Below are positions 36,054 through 46,100 of a stretch of DNA of 64,000 nt, piece by piece. The number at the start of each line of letters is the position of its first letter. Position 1 is the first letter of the stretch. A program made the position numbers and the translations under genes. The stretch comes from Bolinopsis microptera (Eukaryota > Ctenophora > Tentaculata > Lobata > Bolinopsidae): assembly GCF_026151205.1 (NCBI RefSeq), contig NC_087082.1, forward strand, positions 3,004,001 to 3,068,000, read 5' to 3'. Below the pieces are notes generated by a model. It ran no database searches, was not told where the DNA came from, and worked only from the letters and a program-made list of their open reading frames with translations.

Positions 36054-38861
36054 TCGGAATTATTCAAACAATATACACATAATATAGCAATGACCCTATA
36101 TAAAAATAATTATAATTATAAAAATTCTGTAAAAATGGTACAAATTTAAAAACTGAGGTAAAATAAAACCCTTTGTAATAATATATGTAAAATCCACTAA
36201 ATCACATCACAACAAAAAGCAGTTTAGACCACCATCCAACAAGCACTCCATGACCTTTTAGGGTTGAAGAGTGTTGATCAGGTTAAGGTCCAAATCACTT
36301 ATTGCCGTGGGTGGAAGGGTTCTGGTACCTCTGTACCCCCTGATAGAGATTATACAGGTTCTGAGTAGATCAAAACGCAGTCTGCGTCTGACAAATGACA
36401 TCACATCACAATACCGTTGGCCTTTCTTTAGGCTGATCTTTTCAGCGAGATGTTTTAGGAACTGTGAAGCCTCGGTTGCCATTCCTCCTGTAGTACTGAA
36501 CACCAGTGGCGTGAAGGAAGCCTTTTCAACATTTAGGACTCTGTCATTGTACTCACGTTTTTTGTTTTTCTCGTGAGATTGGTACATCTGTGAGATGCTC
36601 TTGTCACTGTTGGACTGGGCTTGAGGGTGAAGTACCCTTACATCTGTGAATGCCCTGTCCAGCGGCGACCAAAACGATCTCGCACTGATGTCCAGTCTTG
36701 CACCATCCTGTCTATTTGTTCCATTAGATAGTTCAAGTGTGTGAGGAACGGAGAGAAGCTGGGGTTCTGTTTCAACGTCTTTGCAAACAGTGGTTAGGAG
36801 TTCAGCTATTGTGTCTCTTAGTGAATTGTGTCTAAGTGAAACGTAGCCTCCGATTTTGCAGGTTAGAGTATGGTTGATATGATTTTGTTTTCCACATACA
36901 CATAGGGGACTTCTGTTAGCTGTAGACAGTGTAAGGTTATATCTGAGTGAGAGGGCATCAAAGAATTCCTGTTTGTTAAGGACGTACCCACATGCTTTTA
37001 GAGGGAGTGTAGATAACCAAATGGATGCTCCTTTTTCACTAAGGAGTTCTAATTGCCTTTGTGTTGATGGGGATACCTCATTCATAATAGTTTCACGTTG
37101 GTGTTTGTAAAGCTCTTCCTTACGCTTCTTTACTTCATTTATGATATCATGCTGCAGTTCTTCGTTTAGTTGGAAAGTAGTAAGCTGTTGAAAAACTGCT
37201 TCTGTGAGCTGTTTTGTAGCATTTACTGAGTTAGTGTACTCCATCTCTGCTGTTGATGTACAGTCTGGAACGCTCAGCCCGCCCATTCTTGAGGGAAGTG
37301 AAGCTATTTTTCTGATTTGATCAGGCACAAAACTTTTGCCCATAATGGCTGGTATAAAGTCTTCCTTGACACAATATTCCAAGAGTTTCAGATGGTCGGA
37401 AATCCCTGGGGTTGTACGGCAAACAAAGTTCCATCTTTTGGAGGTTCCATAGATGAAAGCGGAGTAGGCTAGCTGGGGTTCGTTTGCAGCTATTTCGACG
37501 AGTCCAAGAATGTCCGCTTTCCAACTTTCGGTCTCCTTAAGTATGAACTCTTTTAGCCCTTCATCTGATCCGATATATGACCCAAGATAACGGTGGCCTT
37601 TGGTAGTGATCTGAACATCTGGAAAGAGTTCCTTAGCTTTGGTTGCATGCTCTGGTTTCACTATCAACCATGTCTTGCTGGGTTTAGGGTAATACCCATA
37701 CATGGGACCATGATCTTTAAGGTCCTCCCACCATTTCGTGAGTTGATCAAGTTTACCCCCTGCTGCAGAGTCGTCAGCATACCAAACTTGTTTGGGATAA
37801 GTGTTGGGTTCCCTGTCTGATTCTAGTTCTGTTTCAGGTTCAGTCTGTTTAACCTGGACTTCTCTGAGCAGAGGCATTAGGCTCAGTGCATACCATCCGA
37901 GTGCACAGGTATCTCCCTGTGTTGTTCCTTCCTGAGATTGTAAGAGGTCATCACTGTTGGCAATGAATAGGTTACCTTCTTGTCTGTATGTATTTAGGAT
38001 GTAAGTGAACAGCTCTGGACAGGTGTATCGAAGATTCCTAAGGGCTGTGTTGCGATTTAATGCATTGAAGGCGTTTTCAGCATCAACAAGCAGGATCGCT
38101 TCTGTGGATTCTTCTTCAAAGATCTTTCTGACTGCATGAATGGCCGCTTCCACTCCTCCTTGTAAGCCGCCACACAGTTGCATGGGTGCTGTGTTCATGA
38201 TAATGTCCTGTTTCAATGTGGTCATCACTGCTTTTCCGACTATTCTTCTAAGGACTTCACCAATCCCAATGGGTCTAACCCCTGGGTCTTTATCAAGGGG
38301 GATGAGGCGACCTGCTATGTATGTTTTCAGGTGGTCGGGCTGTATCTTTTGGCAACACAGCTTTCTGGCCAAAACTGCAACTGCTTCTTTTAGAAGTTCA
38401 GGCTTTTTCTTAAACTGCTTAGAGCAGAGAATATGCTGCCATGTCTCTGCATCAGTTCCTGAGGGCCCACCAGATCCGCTGAGGTCTCTTGCAACCTTTT
38501 CAATTCTGCTGGAATCAATGGAATCAAATATGACGTTGTCTACTTCTTCAATGGGTCCCTTCATTAGACTAGATTCGAGTGATGGGCTGCTTTCAGGGTG
38601 TTTCTGTATGAGTTCCTGTATGACAGTAGGGCTTGTGTCCAGGAGTTTACTTCTCTGGCTCCCATTCCATCTTAAGGCTGCGGAGACTTTTCCTAGTAAC
38701 ATGAGTCGTGTAAAGACTTTGTTGTGATGTCCTGGGCTGTACTTAGATTTGAGTAGGCGATCTTGTATTGATTTACATTCCCTAGCGAGCTTCTCTATTT
38801 CGCCATCTTTCCATAGTTGGAGTCTTCTTTCCAGGTGTGCTACATGGTCTTTGGCTTTAGT
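36054..38861 (-). mobile_element. 5'-truncated non-LTR retrotransposon with restriction-like endonuclease
   Basis: Extent covers the RT-RLE ORF plus its AT-rich 3' region. The 3' segment at 36058-36110 is also found at 3298-3350, which supports it as part of the element. The 5' edge falls in a (TTTAC)n microsatellite at about 38860-38890, where the ORF stops being open. No poly(A) tail is obvious at the 3' edge. Confidence 0.75.
36258..38861 (-). CDS. Reverse transcriptase / restriction-like endonuclease polyprotein, N-terminus missing
   Basis: Copies element RNA into DNA at a nicked target. The frame is open for 867 codons; the first ATG is at 38702, but the homologous frame continues upstream to 38861 (DHVAHLERRLQLWKDG). 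Numbering from 38702: motif A LVDAENAFNALNR near 205-217, motif B EGTTQGDTCALGW near 238, catalytic VWYADDSAAGG near 306-316, then SYIGSDEG. Near 605-620 is a CVCGKQNHINHTLTC knuckle, followed by ARLDISARSFW and, about 14 residues on, FTDVRV. A CCHC knuckle followed by such an R-x-D...D arrangement is the hallmark of the restriction-like endonuclease of R2/R4/NeSL-type LINEs. Stop TAA at 36258. The intact frame suggests a recent insertion; the clade is uncertain. Confidence 0.85.
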   Translation of the reverse strand, partial: TKAKDHVAHLERRLQLWKDGEIEKLARECKSIQDRLLKSKYSPGHHNKVFTRLMLLGKVSAALRWNGSQRSKLLDTSPTVIQELIQKHPESSPSLESSLMKGPIEEVDNVIFDSIDSSRIEKVARDLSGSGGPSGTDAETWQHILCSKQFKKKPELLKEAVAVLARKLCCQKIQPDHLKTYIAGRLIPLDKDPGVRPIGIGEVLRRIVGKAVMTTLKQDIIMNTAPMQLCGGLQGGVEAAIHAVRKIFEEESTEAILLVDAENAFNALNRNTALRNLRYTCPELFTYILNTYRQEGNLFIANSDDLLQSQEGTTQGDTCALGWYALSLMPLLREVQVKQTEPETELESDREPNTYPKQVWYADDSAAGGKLDQLTKWWEDLKDHGPMYGYYPKPSKTWLIVKPEHATKAKELFPDVQITTKGHRYLGSYIGSDEGLKEFILKETESWKADILGLVEIAANEPQLAYSAFIYGTSKRWNFVCRTTPGISDHLKLLEYCVKEDFIPAIMGKSFVPDQIRKIASLPSRMGGLSVPDCTSTAEMEYTNSVNATKQLTEAVFQQLTTFQLNEELQHDIINEVKKRKEELYKHQRETIMNEVSPSTQRQLELLSEKGASIWLSTLPLKACGYVLNKQEFFDALSLRYNLTLSTANRSPLCVCGKQNHINHTLTCKIGGYVSLRHNSLRDTIAELLTTVCKDVETEPQLLSVPHTLELSNGTNRQDGARLDISARSFWSPLDRAFTDVRVLHPQAQSNSDKSISQMYQSHEKNKKREYNDRVLNVEKASFTPLVFSTTGGMATEASQFLKHLAEKISLKKGQRYCDVMSFVRRRLRFDLLRTCIISIRGYRGTRTLPPTAISDLDLNLINTLQP

Positions 38862-39001
38862 TTACTTTTACTTTACTTTACTTTACTTTTAGAGGATTTG
38901 GAGGGTTTCTGGTAAATCTGTGTGGCTTTGACCTAGCAGAGACAGTCCTATTTTACTTGTATAAAATTGTATTTTACTTACCTACCAGTAATGTGCCCCC
39001 C

Positions 39002-39054
39002 ACAGGGAGACTAAAGTGTAAAGAAACTGCTGCTCACTGCTGCTAACTGCTGCA
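39002..39054 (+). repeat. Half copy of the AGCAGCAGT foldback repeat
   Basis: CACAGGGAGACTAAAGTGTA followed by AAGAAACTGCTGCTCACTGC matches the left arm at 35287 with a handful of substitutions, ending after three CTGCTAACTGC-type units. No right arm seen. Confidence 0.75.
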
Positions 39055-39387
39055 AATGTTCGGACACATATAATATGATCAATATCGCGTAGGTTTTAAT
39101 TTAACTGTACAACGACATATTCCTACAACTGACACTATACAGTTACATTGACAAATGCTGAGACGCCGTAGGTATATAGCGCTCGATTTGTACAATGATC
39201 AAATATACGCAGCGCGCCATAAATTTTAATTTAGTTTTTTGTTTCACAAGCGCTAAGGCTCTGGATAAAACAACAGTCGGAACCAACTTGAATCGAAGTA
39301 TTTTCGGACGCTGATTCCGAATTATAGGATTAGGGTTGGGATCAGATTAGAAAGATATTGTATCACATCGTGACCCCCACGCGACGG

Positions 39388-39995
39388 TCGTTTCAACGAT
39401 ACAGGGGAGCCGCGCATTTGTGCGCGGCGGGTCAAACAACGTATGACAAGAGAGTTAAGGTTTCGAAAAGTCAATCAGTGCTACCAAGAGAACGGGTTAA
39501 AATCGTCACGTAACACTCATAACAGTCAAGTAAAACTTGATTCCTTAACATTAATTATACAAAAACTAATGGTAGATCTAAACAGTTAACTTTTCAAAAA
39601 TTCAAACTAAGACAGATAATTAAATTTTGCAAATTCAATAATGTTTAATTTATTGTGCATGTTTCAATATTTTTAACATTTAAGTTTAAAGGTATTTCGA
39701 AACAATAATAAATGCTTTGAATAAACAAATATTTGTGTATAATTTTTAAATTTTTATGTTTTATTTTACCAAAACGCGGGCCAATTTGAATTTGTCGACA
39801 GTCTCAATATTTGGAACATATATTCTCAATTTTACAAATATAGCATTTGTATTGTTAAAAATTAATTGTATAACCTACGCAAAGACGCGCGCCAAGTTGG
39901 ACTCGTCAACGGTCTCATTTTTCATATGTTGTATGACCCGCCGCGCACTCGTGCGCGGCTCCCCTGTATCATGTATCGTAAAAATGATTAGTGAA
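39388..39995. repeat. Pair of about 60-bp inverted repeats around an AT-rich core
   Basis: 39388-39446 (GTCGTTTCAACGATACAGGG, then GAGCCGCGCATTTGTGCGCG and a GGGTC end) is matched in reverse complement by 39924-39995. Each arm contains its own inner hairpin, CCGCGCA-CGAG/TTTG-TGCGCGG. The spacer is about 480 bp, AT-rich and without coding content. Confidence 0.75.
39774..39930 (+). repeat. Two diverged palindromic modules
   Basis: 39774-39800 (ACGCGGGCCAATTTGAATTT, GTCGACAG) and 39884-39912 (GACGCGCGCCAAGTTGGACT, CGTCAACGG) are decayed versions of the 5281 core, about 110 bp apart, in the same orientation. Confidence 0.65.
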
Positions 39996-40238
39996 ACGAC
40001 AATGGTTGCCTTATCCAAAGCCCTTGCGCTTGCAGTAGCGTGCGCCCGCTTCACGGTACGAAACAAGCGCAGCGGCGCGAAAGCAAATGGTTAGGTGAAC
40101 GAAAATGGGGTCACGACGTGATACAAGGTCTAATTGCTAATATATAAATATTCGAAACAAATATTTTTCGAGTATCACCCTGCACCCGTTAATTTGATTA
40201 TACATATTACATATTGATAATTTATTTAAATGAAATTG

Positions 40239-40338
40239 TAGGTTTACAACCTACCAGGACGCGCGCTGAGTTGGAATCGTCGACGGTCCTGATTGCTGAT
40301 ATATGGAACAAATATTTTACGAGTATCACCCGTTAAAA
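40239..40338 (+). repeat. Palindromic GC-rich repeat module, copy 4
   Basis: GTAGGTTTACAACCTACCAG, then GACGCGCGCTGAGTTGGAAT, CGTCGACGG and the tail ATATTTTACGAGTATCACCC. The CGAGT/ACTCG stem is disturbed (TGAGT/AATCG). Confidence 0.85.
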
Positions 40339-40560
40339 ATGAAATTACTTGCAAAAAATTGTGGTTATGCTGCGCGCCACCTAATATTGAAAAATCATAA
40401 TTACAAATTTCGCGTCCTATGTTTAACATACAATTGATTTGATTTGATTTAGATTCTTTTAACTTTATGTCATTAAATCAACAAAATAGATTTACGAACT
40501 GATAAATAATAAAAGTGGGTACCATTGTTGATTACCTACCCACAATCACTGGTTAATTGT

Positions 40561-40636
40561 TGTAGGTTTACAACCTATCAGGATGCGCGCCGAGTTGGAC
40601 TCCTCGACAGATATTTTATGAGTATCACCCGTTAAG
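40561..40636 (+). repeat. Palindromic GC-rich repeat module, copy 5
   Basis: GTAGGTTTACAACCTATCAG, then GATGCGCGCCGAGTTGGACT, CCTCGACAG and the tail ATATTTTATGAGTATCACCC. It is shorter than copy 4 because the middle spacer is deleted. Confidence 0.85.
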
Positions 40637-40680
40637 TTGATTGTTGAATTGACGACGCGCGTGATATGGCATGCGCGATA

Positions 40681-40800
40681 ATTTTTGAAGCTATATAAAA
40701 TCGATGTTGAATCGAGCGCTACCATTAAAATTAAACCTCTATTTTTGAAGCTATGTAAAATCGATGCAGAATCAAGCGCTTCCGGTTGAATCTAACATCT
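40681..40800 (+). repeat. Direct tandem duplication, two 60-bp units
   Basis: Units 40681-40740 and 40741-40800 both begin ATTTTTGAAGCTAT and contain AAAATCGATG...GAATC(A/G)AGCGCT. Most differences are in the last 20 bases. Confidence 0.85.
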
Positions 40801-40925
40801 ATTTTTTTCAGTTGTAGGTTGTTTCTCCTGCAATTCATTTCACAGTGACTCTGCTTATCTCACGAAAGTGGTTAAAGTTCTCTTTCTGTCACTGTGTTAA
40901 ACTTGTGTTATGTTGACGGTCATAG

Positions 40926-41419
40926 AAAGGATCCTTTGTCCCTCTAGTCTTCACAACCTCTGGAGGTATGGGACCGTTATGCACTGTATTTGTAGATCGT
41001 GTCTCTGAGATGATAGCTGACCATAAAAAAGAAGCCAAGAGCCAAGTCAAAAATCATATCAGAACACGATTCAGATTTGATCTGTTAAGAAGTACACTCA
41101 TTGCACTAAGAGGAATCAGAGGAAGATCAACGGCCCAGCATCTTGAACTGCATGACATCTCCTTCAACCTCATCCCCCAGAAGACGAGCTTTGAGGTCTC
41201 CTAGATTTGTTTATGTAAATTTTGATATTTTACTGTACTATTTTATGTTGTATATAATTTTACGGACGAAATGATCCCAGGGGGGACTCCCAACCCACCG
41301 CTTCGGCGGGTAGTTGACGCACCTTTCACAAGCAAGAGCCACTTTGGTCTACTTGCTGTGAGTTTTCTCAGCTACATGGGTTGGGGGTCCCCCCTTTTTT
41401 TTTTTTTTTTTTTTTTTTG
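40926..41419 (+). mobile_element. Relic of an RLE-type LINE: ORF end plus structured 3' UTR
   Basis: From 40926 the frame reads KGSFVPLVFTTSGGM and then TRFRFDLLRSTLIALRGIRG, aligning with the last part of the 36258-38861 protein (FTPLVFSTTGGM, LRFDLLRTCIISIRGYRG). A TAG lies immediately upstream, so the piece is 5'-truncated or decayed; the frame ends at TAG 41202-41204. The 3' UTR contains a 17-bp inverted repeat (41281-41297 with 41377-41393), an inner CCGC-TTCG-GCGG hairpin and a T run to 41419. Confidence 0.75.
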
Positions 41420-43198
41420 TTGTTGACGGTCGATCTGATGTCTGTTTTTATAATCTAAGCGACAAGCGTCTTCATTGGCTGAAATTTAAGTGGATATTGA
41501 TTTATGAAAAACTCTGACTCCACAGTTCTTTTTTGTTTTTTTGAGACAAAGGTTTCGTTTAATGTGCCTTCGCACATTACACAGTCCTAACGACCTCTTC
41601 ACTTGTCAAACGTCAGCTATGTATGTGACCACCTAGATCAACAGCTTTTAGCCTGGACAGGCGGTGTATCGGTAAAAACGGATCCGGAAAAGTCAATGCT
41701 GCACTCGGGACCTTGGTATTGTCGTCGGTACATTGTCCATTATCTATGTTCTGCTTTCATAGTTTCAACAATAGTGAGTTCTAAATATACAGCTTTAAAC
41801 CGACTAAGTATGAATGAATGAAATACCTGACAATCTGCACTCCTATAATTCAATAGCATGATTAACTCGTAAGTCATGTTTCTTAAAAACTTTAAATTAA
41901 ATTTGGCGCTCGCAGGTCCTCGTGATCATGTGATCGCCGCATGTTGTTTTGTTAATGCGCGGCACACCTTCAAGCTCTAATTATTCACCTTACTGAGGCA
42001 GCCAACCAACGCGTGGCTTTATTTTTATATGATATGATATGTTTTGATTGTTATTAATAAATACTAAAATTTAAATTTGTTTTCGTAAAATTTGTTTTCC
42101 TATCACATGAATTGGAGAGCTGAGATTTGAAATACTCATGGTAGACCAATGGCATTACATTCCACAATTTAAGGCCAAGGCTTGTAAATGAAAATCATAC
42201 AGTGCAAGTGACTGGTCTGTAGGTCATTCCAGAAAATTCTCAACGATTTAGGGATAAATTTGTAGGAAAGTACTCATGATGACAGTAAGTCACCTTAGTC
42301 GGCTGTAAGACACATTCGTCTCGAGATCAAAGGCCATTCTGTGCAAATTAGTCAGAAGTTAAACGTGTTTTTTTATATTACCTCTCCTTCCGTATTGAGT
42401 TGAAATTGTGTTCAAATTTCAAAATGATAATAAATTTATGTAAAAGCATTAAAATTATAATGAAATGTCTATGATGAAGCAATAAAACGTTGTAATGAAA
42501 TATAGGGAGAAAACCAATAAAATTTTACACTATCAGAACGCAAGAAGTTTCAATGAAACAAGAAATTTAATTTTAGCACATTTTACAGAATGAAAAGATG
42601 TAAAACAATTCATAAAATATAATGCCCATTTGATGTATGACTTTTTGTCTTTGACTGCTAGTTTGGTTTTGGAAGGACAGGTAACTAATGCCTGGAAGCT
42701 TTTGCACACCGAAACGTTAGTTCAGTTATTAGAGGCATGGCTCACATTAGGACTAGAAGAAAAATTGTTAGCAGACATTAGGGGTCTGTTTATAGTTGTT
42801 ACTATAGGTTGCAATCTTGTGTGACAAAAAGTCTACACTAAAACAGTGCAAACATTTGCAAGATTTATTTCGGCACCAGTGTTGAGAGTATTCCGTTAAT
42901 GATTAAAAATGTGAGCATATGTCATGTTGAGCATTCTCAACCAACAAATTTGGGAACTCCCACAATGAAAGACCGAAACAGATATAAAGAGACAATTAGC
43001 AGAATCGGAAAAATAGACTCAAATTTGTTTATATAATTTATAAAGCGTATGTTATTGCCCACTTAAAGGGGCCTGTTAATAATAAGTTAAATTATTAGCT
43101 ATTAGCTATTTAATAACAAAAATAAAAATGTGAAATAAGCTTACATTCTTGATTCTCTGTAATAATTTTTCTGACTAACCCTTGATATTTAAAGTAGG
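41420..43198. other. Noncoding stretch before the RRP5 start
   Basis: No gene supported. The part nearest 43199 is presumably the RRP5 promoter/5' UTR; no TATA-like element stands out from the AT-rich background. Confidence 0.35.
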
Positions 43199-46100
43199 AT
43201 GGTTAAAGAAAGTAGCACCAAGAAAAAGAAGGCAGAATCTGCTCCTGGAGAAGCTATGGAGACCAACAATGAGGAGGTAGTAGATACCAAGCCAAAAAAG
43301 AGAAAGATTGCCATCCTCTCGGATGATGTTGACTTTGTAAGGGGAAAGAAAGCTACACAACCTGATGCTACCAAACCTCTTAAGACAGAGGCAGACAACA
43401 TATTTGTAAGTTTCTAATAAGTCACAACAGCAGTTATAGTTGCATGGAGAGGCTGCTATCTAAACTATCTATACAAATTGTAAGCCTTTAGCTTTGTTTA
43501 ACAGTCACTTTGTAACGTGAGTTTTTACGTTGAATGGTCTTAATATCAACATCTATTATTTTTTGCTTTCTTTTTTATTGAGTTCCCGATCCTCTTGGTG
43601 GTTCCATTTGCATGACATCTAGTTAGTACTCACCACTCTGTATGTCTTCACTCCTTGTCTGAATGAATCTTGCGATCGAAGACACAGCTGTGGAGGTACT
43701 GAGCCTGATGAGTCTTTTTACTTCCCCCTAACTCTCTGTCTAGGAACTCTGTTGACATTTTTTCGTAAATCAGTGGGTTGATAACAGATAAGCAGAAGAG
43801 CTTAGTCACATCAAAAAACGCCAAGAAATCCTGGTTTGGATATCGATAACTGTACCACATTGTTTTGACACTTAATAAGCAATCAATGAACAGAACCGAA
43901 AAACTGGCTAAGAAAGAAAAAAAGGTCTAGATACGATAAGAATAAGAGTACAGAGTGTTAAAAGATGTAAAAAAGATCTAGGGTCTCTCAATGACATAAA
44001 TAAAAGTTTTCATCTCATAACTCGAATAAGAGTTTAGTAAAATAATAATATAGGAAAAGTTTGTTGTTATTATGGACTGATCCTTTCCATTGATAATTCC
44101 TTCATTCTTCTCAGATAAATTCATAGATTCGCTGTTTAAGCTAGTGTTTGATTTGTAAGTTCTCGAACCTCCTGTTCTCTTGAAGGTTCCAATTGTATGA
44201 CATCTACCATATTGTTCCCACTCTGTACGCCTCCGATCCTTGTTGGAATGAGTTCGGTAACCATGGATACACGTAGTCTGATAATTAATTTCGTTTCCAC
44301 CAACTTTCTTCCGAGGAACTCTGTTAGTTTCCTGTCGTAGATCAGTGGATTTATAACAGAGTTAAGGGGAAGAACTATCATGGCAAAAGAAACGTACCAA
44401 TTAGTCGCATCAATTAAATTCATATTGTGCATACCACTTATTATAATAAAGGGAACCCAACATAGGAAGTCAGTAGCAACTATGATAGCAATTTTGTTCT
44501 GTATAGCCCTGTTTGCCCTTACTCCAGCTTGGTTTTGATCCTGTCCTGACCTCCGTGAAGCTATTCTGGTTTGGATATTGATGAATAAGTAGCAAGAAGT
44601 GATGATGATGATACAGACTAAGTTCATAGCAAGCATCAGCCAAACTGCAAGATCTCCTTTATGATCAGTTATGTTAACTCCACTTTCTACTGATTGTCTG
44701 ATTCTTCTTGCATCGTCACTCCGTACAAAGTACTTGTATAAGCAAACTCCATCGTTGCCGTAGAAATGGACTGGACGTCTACTCAAAAGTTCATATGGCT
44801 CATGCTGAGTGAATATACCGTCCACTTTTTCACTGATTTCTTTCCATGTCAAATCCATGGTGATGTTTGTGGTATTGTAGTAAGCTTGAAGAACCTTAAT
44901 ATGTTTCTCCTTGTTGGGGAAGCCTATGAACAATTTGTAGATGGGATCATAAAACATTCCTTGTACAAAGTATTCCTCCAATGAAGATATCAAAGGTATA
45001 AAAGCTATAGCAAGGGATGCGGTGATGATTCCCGTAGCTAGGAAAGTGAGCTTGACAGCAGAGCTTCTGTTTGCAGGGCCTGGAATACTCTTGAAAGTGA
45101 GCCAGAACATTCGGATGACACTCAAGGCTGTCATAGCAAAAAGGGAGACTTGTGATCCAACTGTGCTGATGACCCCCAATATGGAGCATGTTGTTCCGGT
45201 TAACCATTCGGCTTGATGTCTGCAGAACTCAGTTCCATATATAAAACTATCATAGAAAGACAGAAGAACTAAATATAGTCCGATAACAAGATCCCCTGCT
45301 CCTATTAGACTAATGAAGGCCTTGTTAGCTAAAATAAATTCATTCCTACTATGCTTTATAGTTTTTAGTCCACTGAATACGGTGTACGAGTTTAATATCG
45401 ATGCTAGCACCCCCATAATCCAGGATAATATCTGTAGTGTCAAGTTTTCGAGTATCCTTTTCCCACAAATGACATTGCATTCATCTGAGAGGTCAAAGCA
45501 ATCGTATATGCCGTCACATCTCTGCGATAACGAAATGAACTGATGTTTAGTTGAGTTTAAAGTGTCTTCACAAATCATGTGATTTGCACAGTTCAACTCG
45601 TCACTCATGTCCCCACAGTCATCTTTGAGATCACATACTTTCTTGTATTCCACACATCTACTGTTGTTGCATTGAAAATAGTCCTGGTGATATTGGCCTT
45701 TCTTTGACTTTTCAACAAACGTTAGAAAAGAGTTGTTAGCAAGTGTATAGATTCGGTCAGGATATTGTCCAGGGCATGAATCGTATAACAATGATCTGTT
45801 TTTATTTAGAGGACATGAAGCATCTAGACATAGATCCATGCAACTGAGAAACAGATAATATTCACCAAACAAATAGCTACAATTAACCTTAGAGGTCGGA
45901 ACAATTAACTCAAACTTTGTTATTCCGAATACATCTCCAATCCAGGGTTGTATGAATTCTTTCACTTCACAGTTAGAGTCATCGCATATATCTCGCCTTG
46001 ATCCTTGATATAGAGTTGTATCATTGATAGGTGGGAAATCTCTAGCGATCCTACAAACCTCATTCTCTGCACCGTCACCACACGACTCCAATCCGTCGCA

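Noticed and set aside
36271-38727. Several + strand frames of up to 195 codons
   Set aside because: Antisense shadows of the reverse-transcriptase ORF.
41281-41419. Hairpin plus T run resembling a bacterial terminator
   Set aside because: The context is an animal retrotransposon 3' UTR, so intrinsic termination does not apply.
43583-43625. FP-DPLGG reading considered as a missing RRP5 exon
   Set aside because: Reads better on the - strand as a GPCR tail copy, and RRP5 exon 1 already joins exon 2 in phase.
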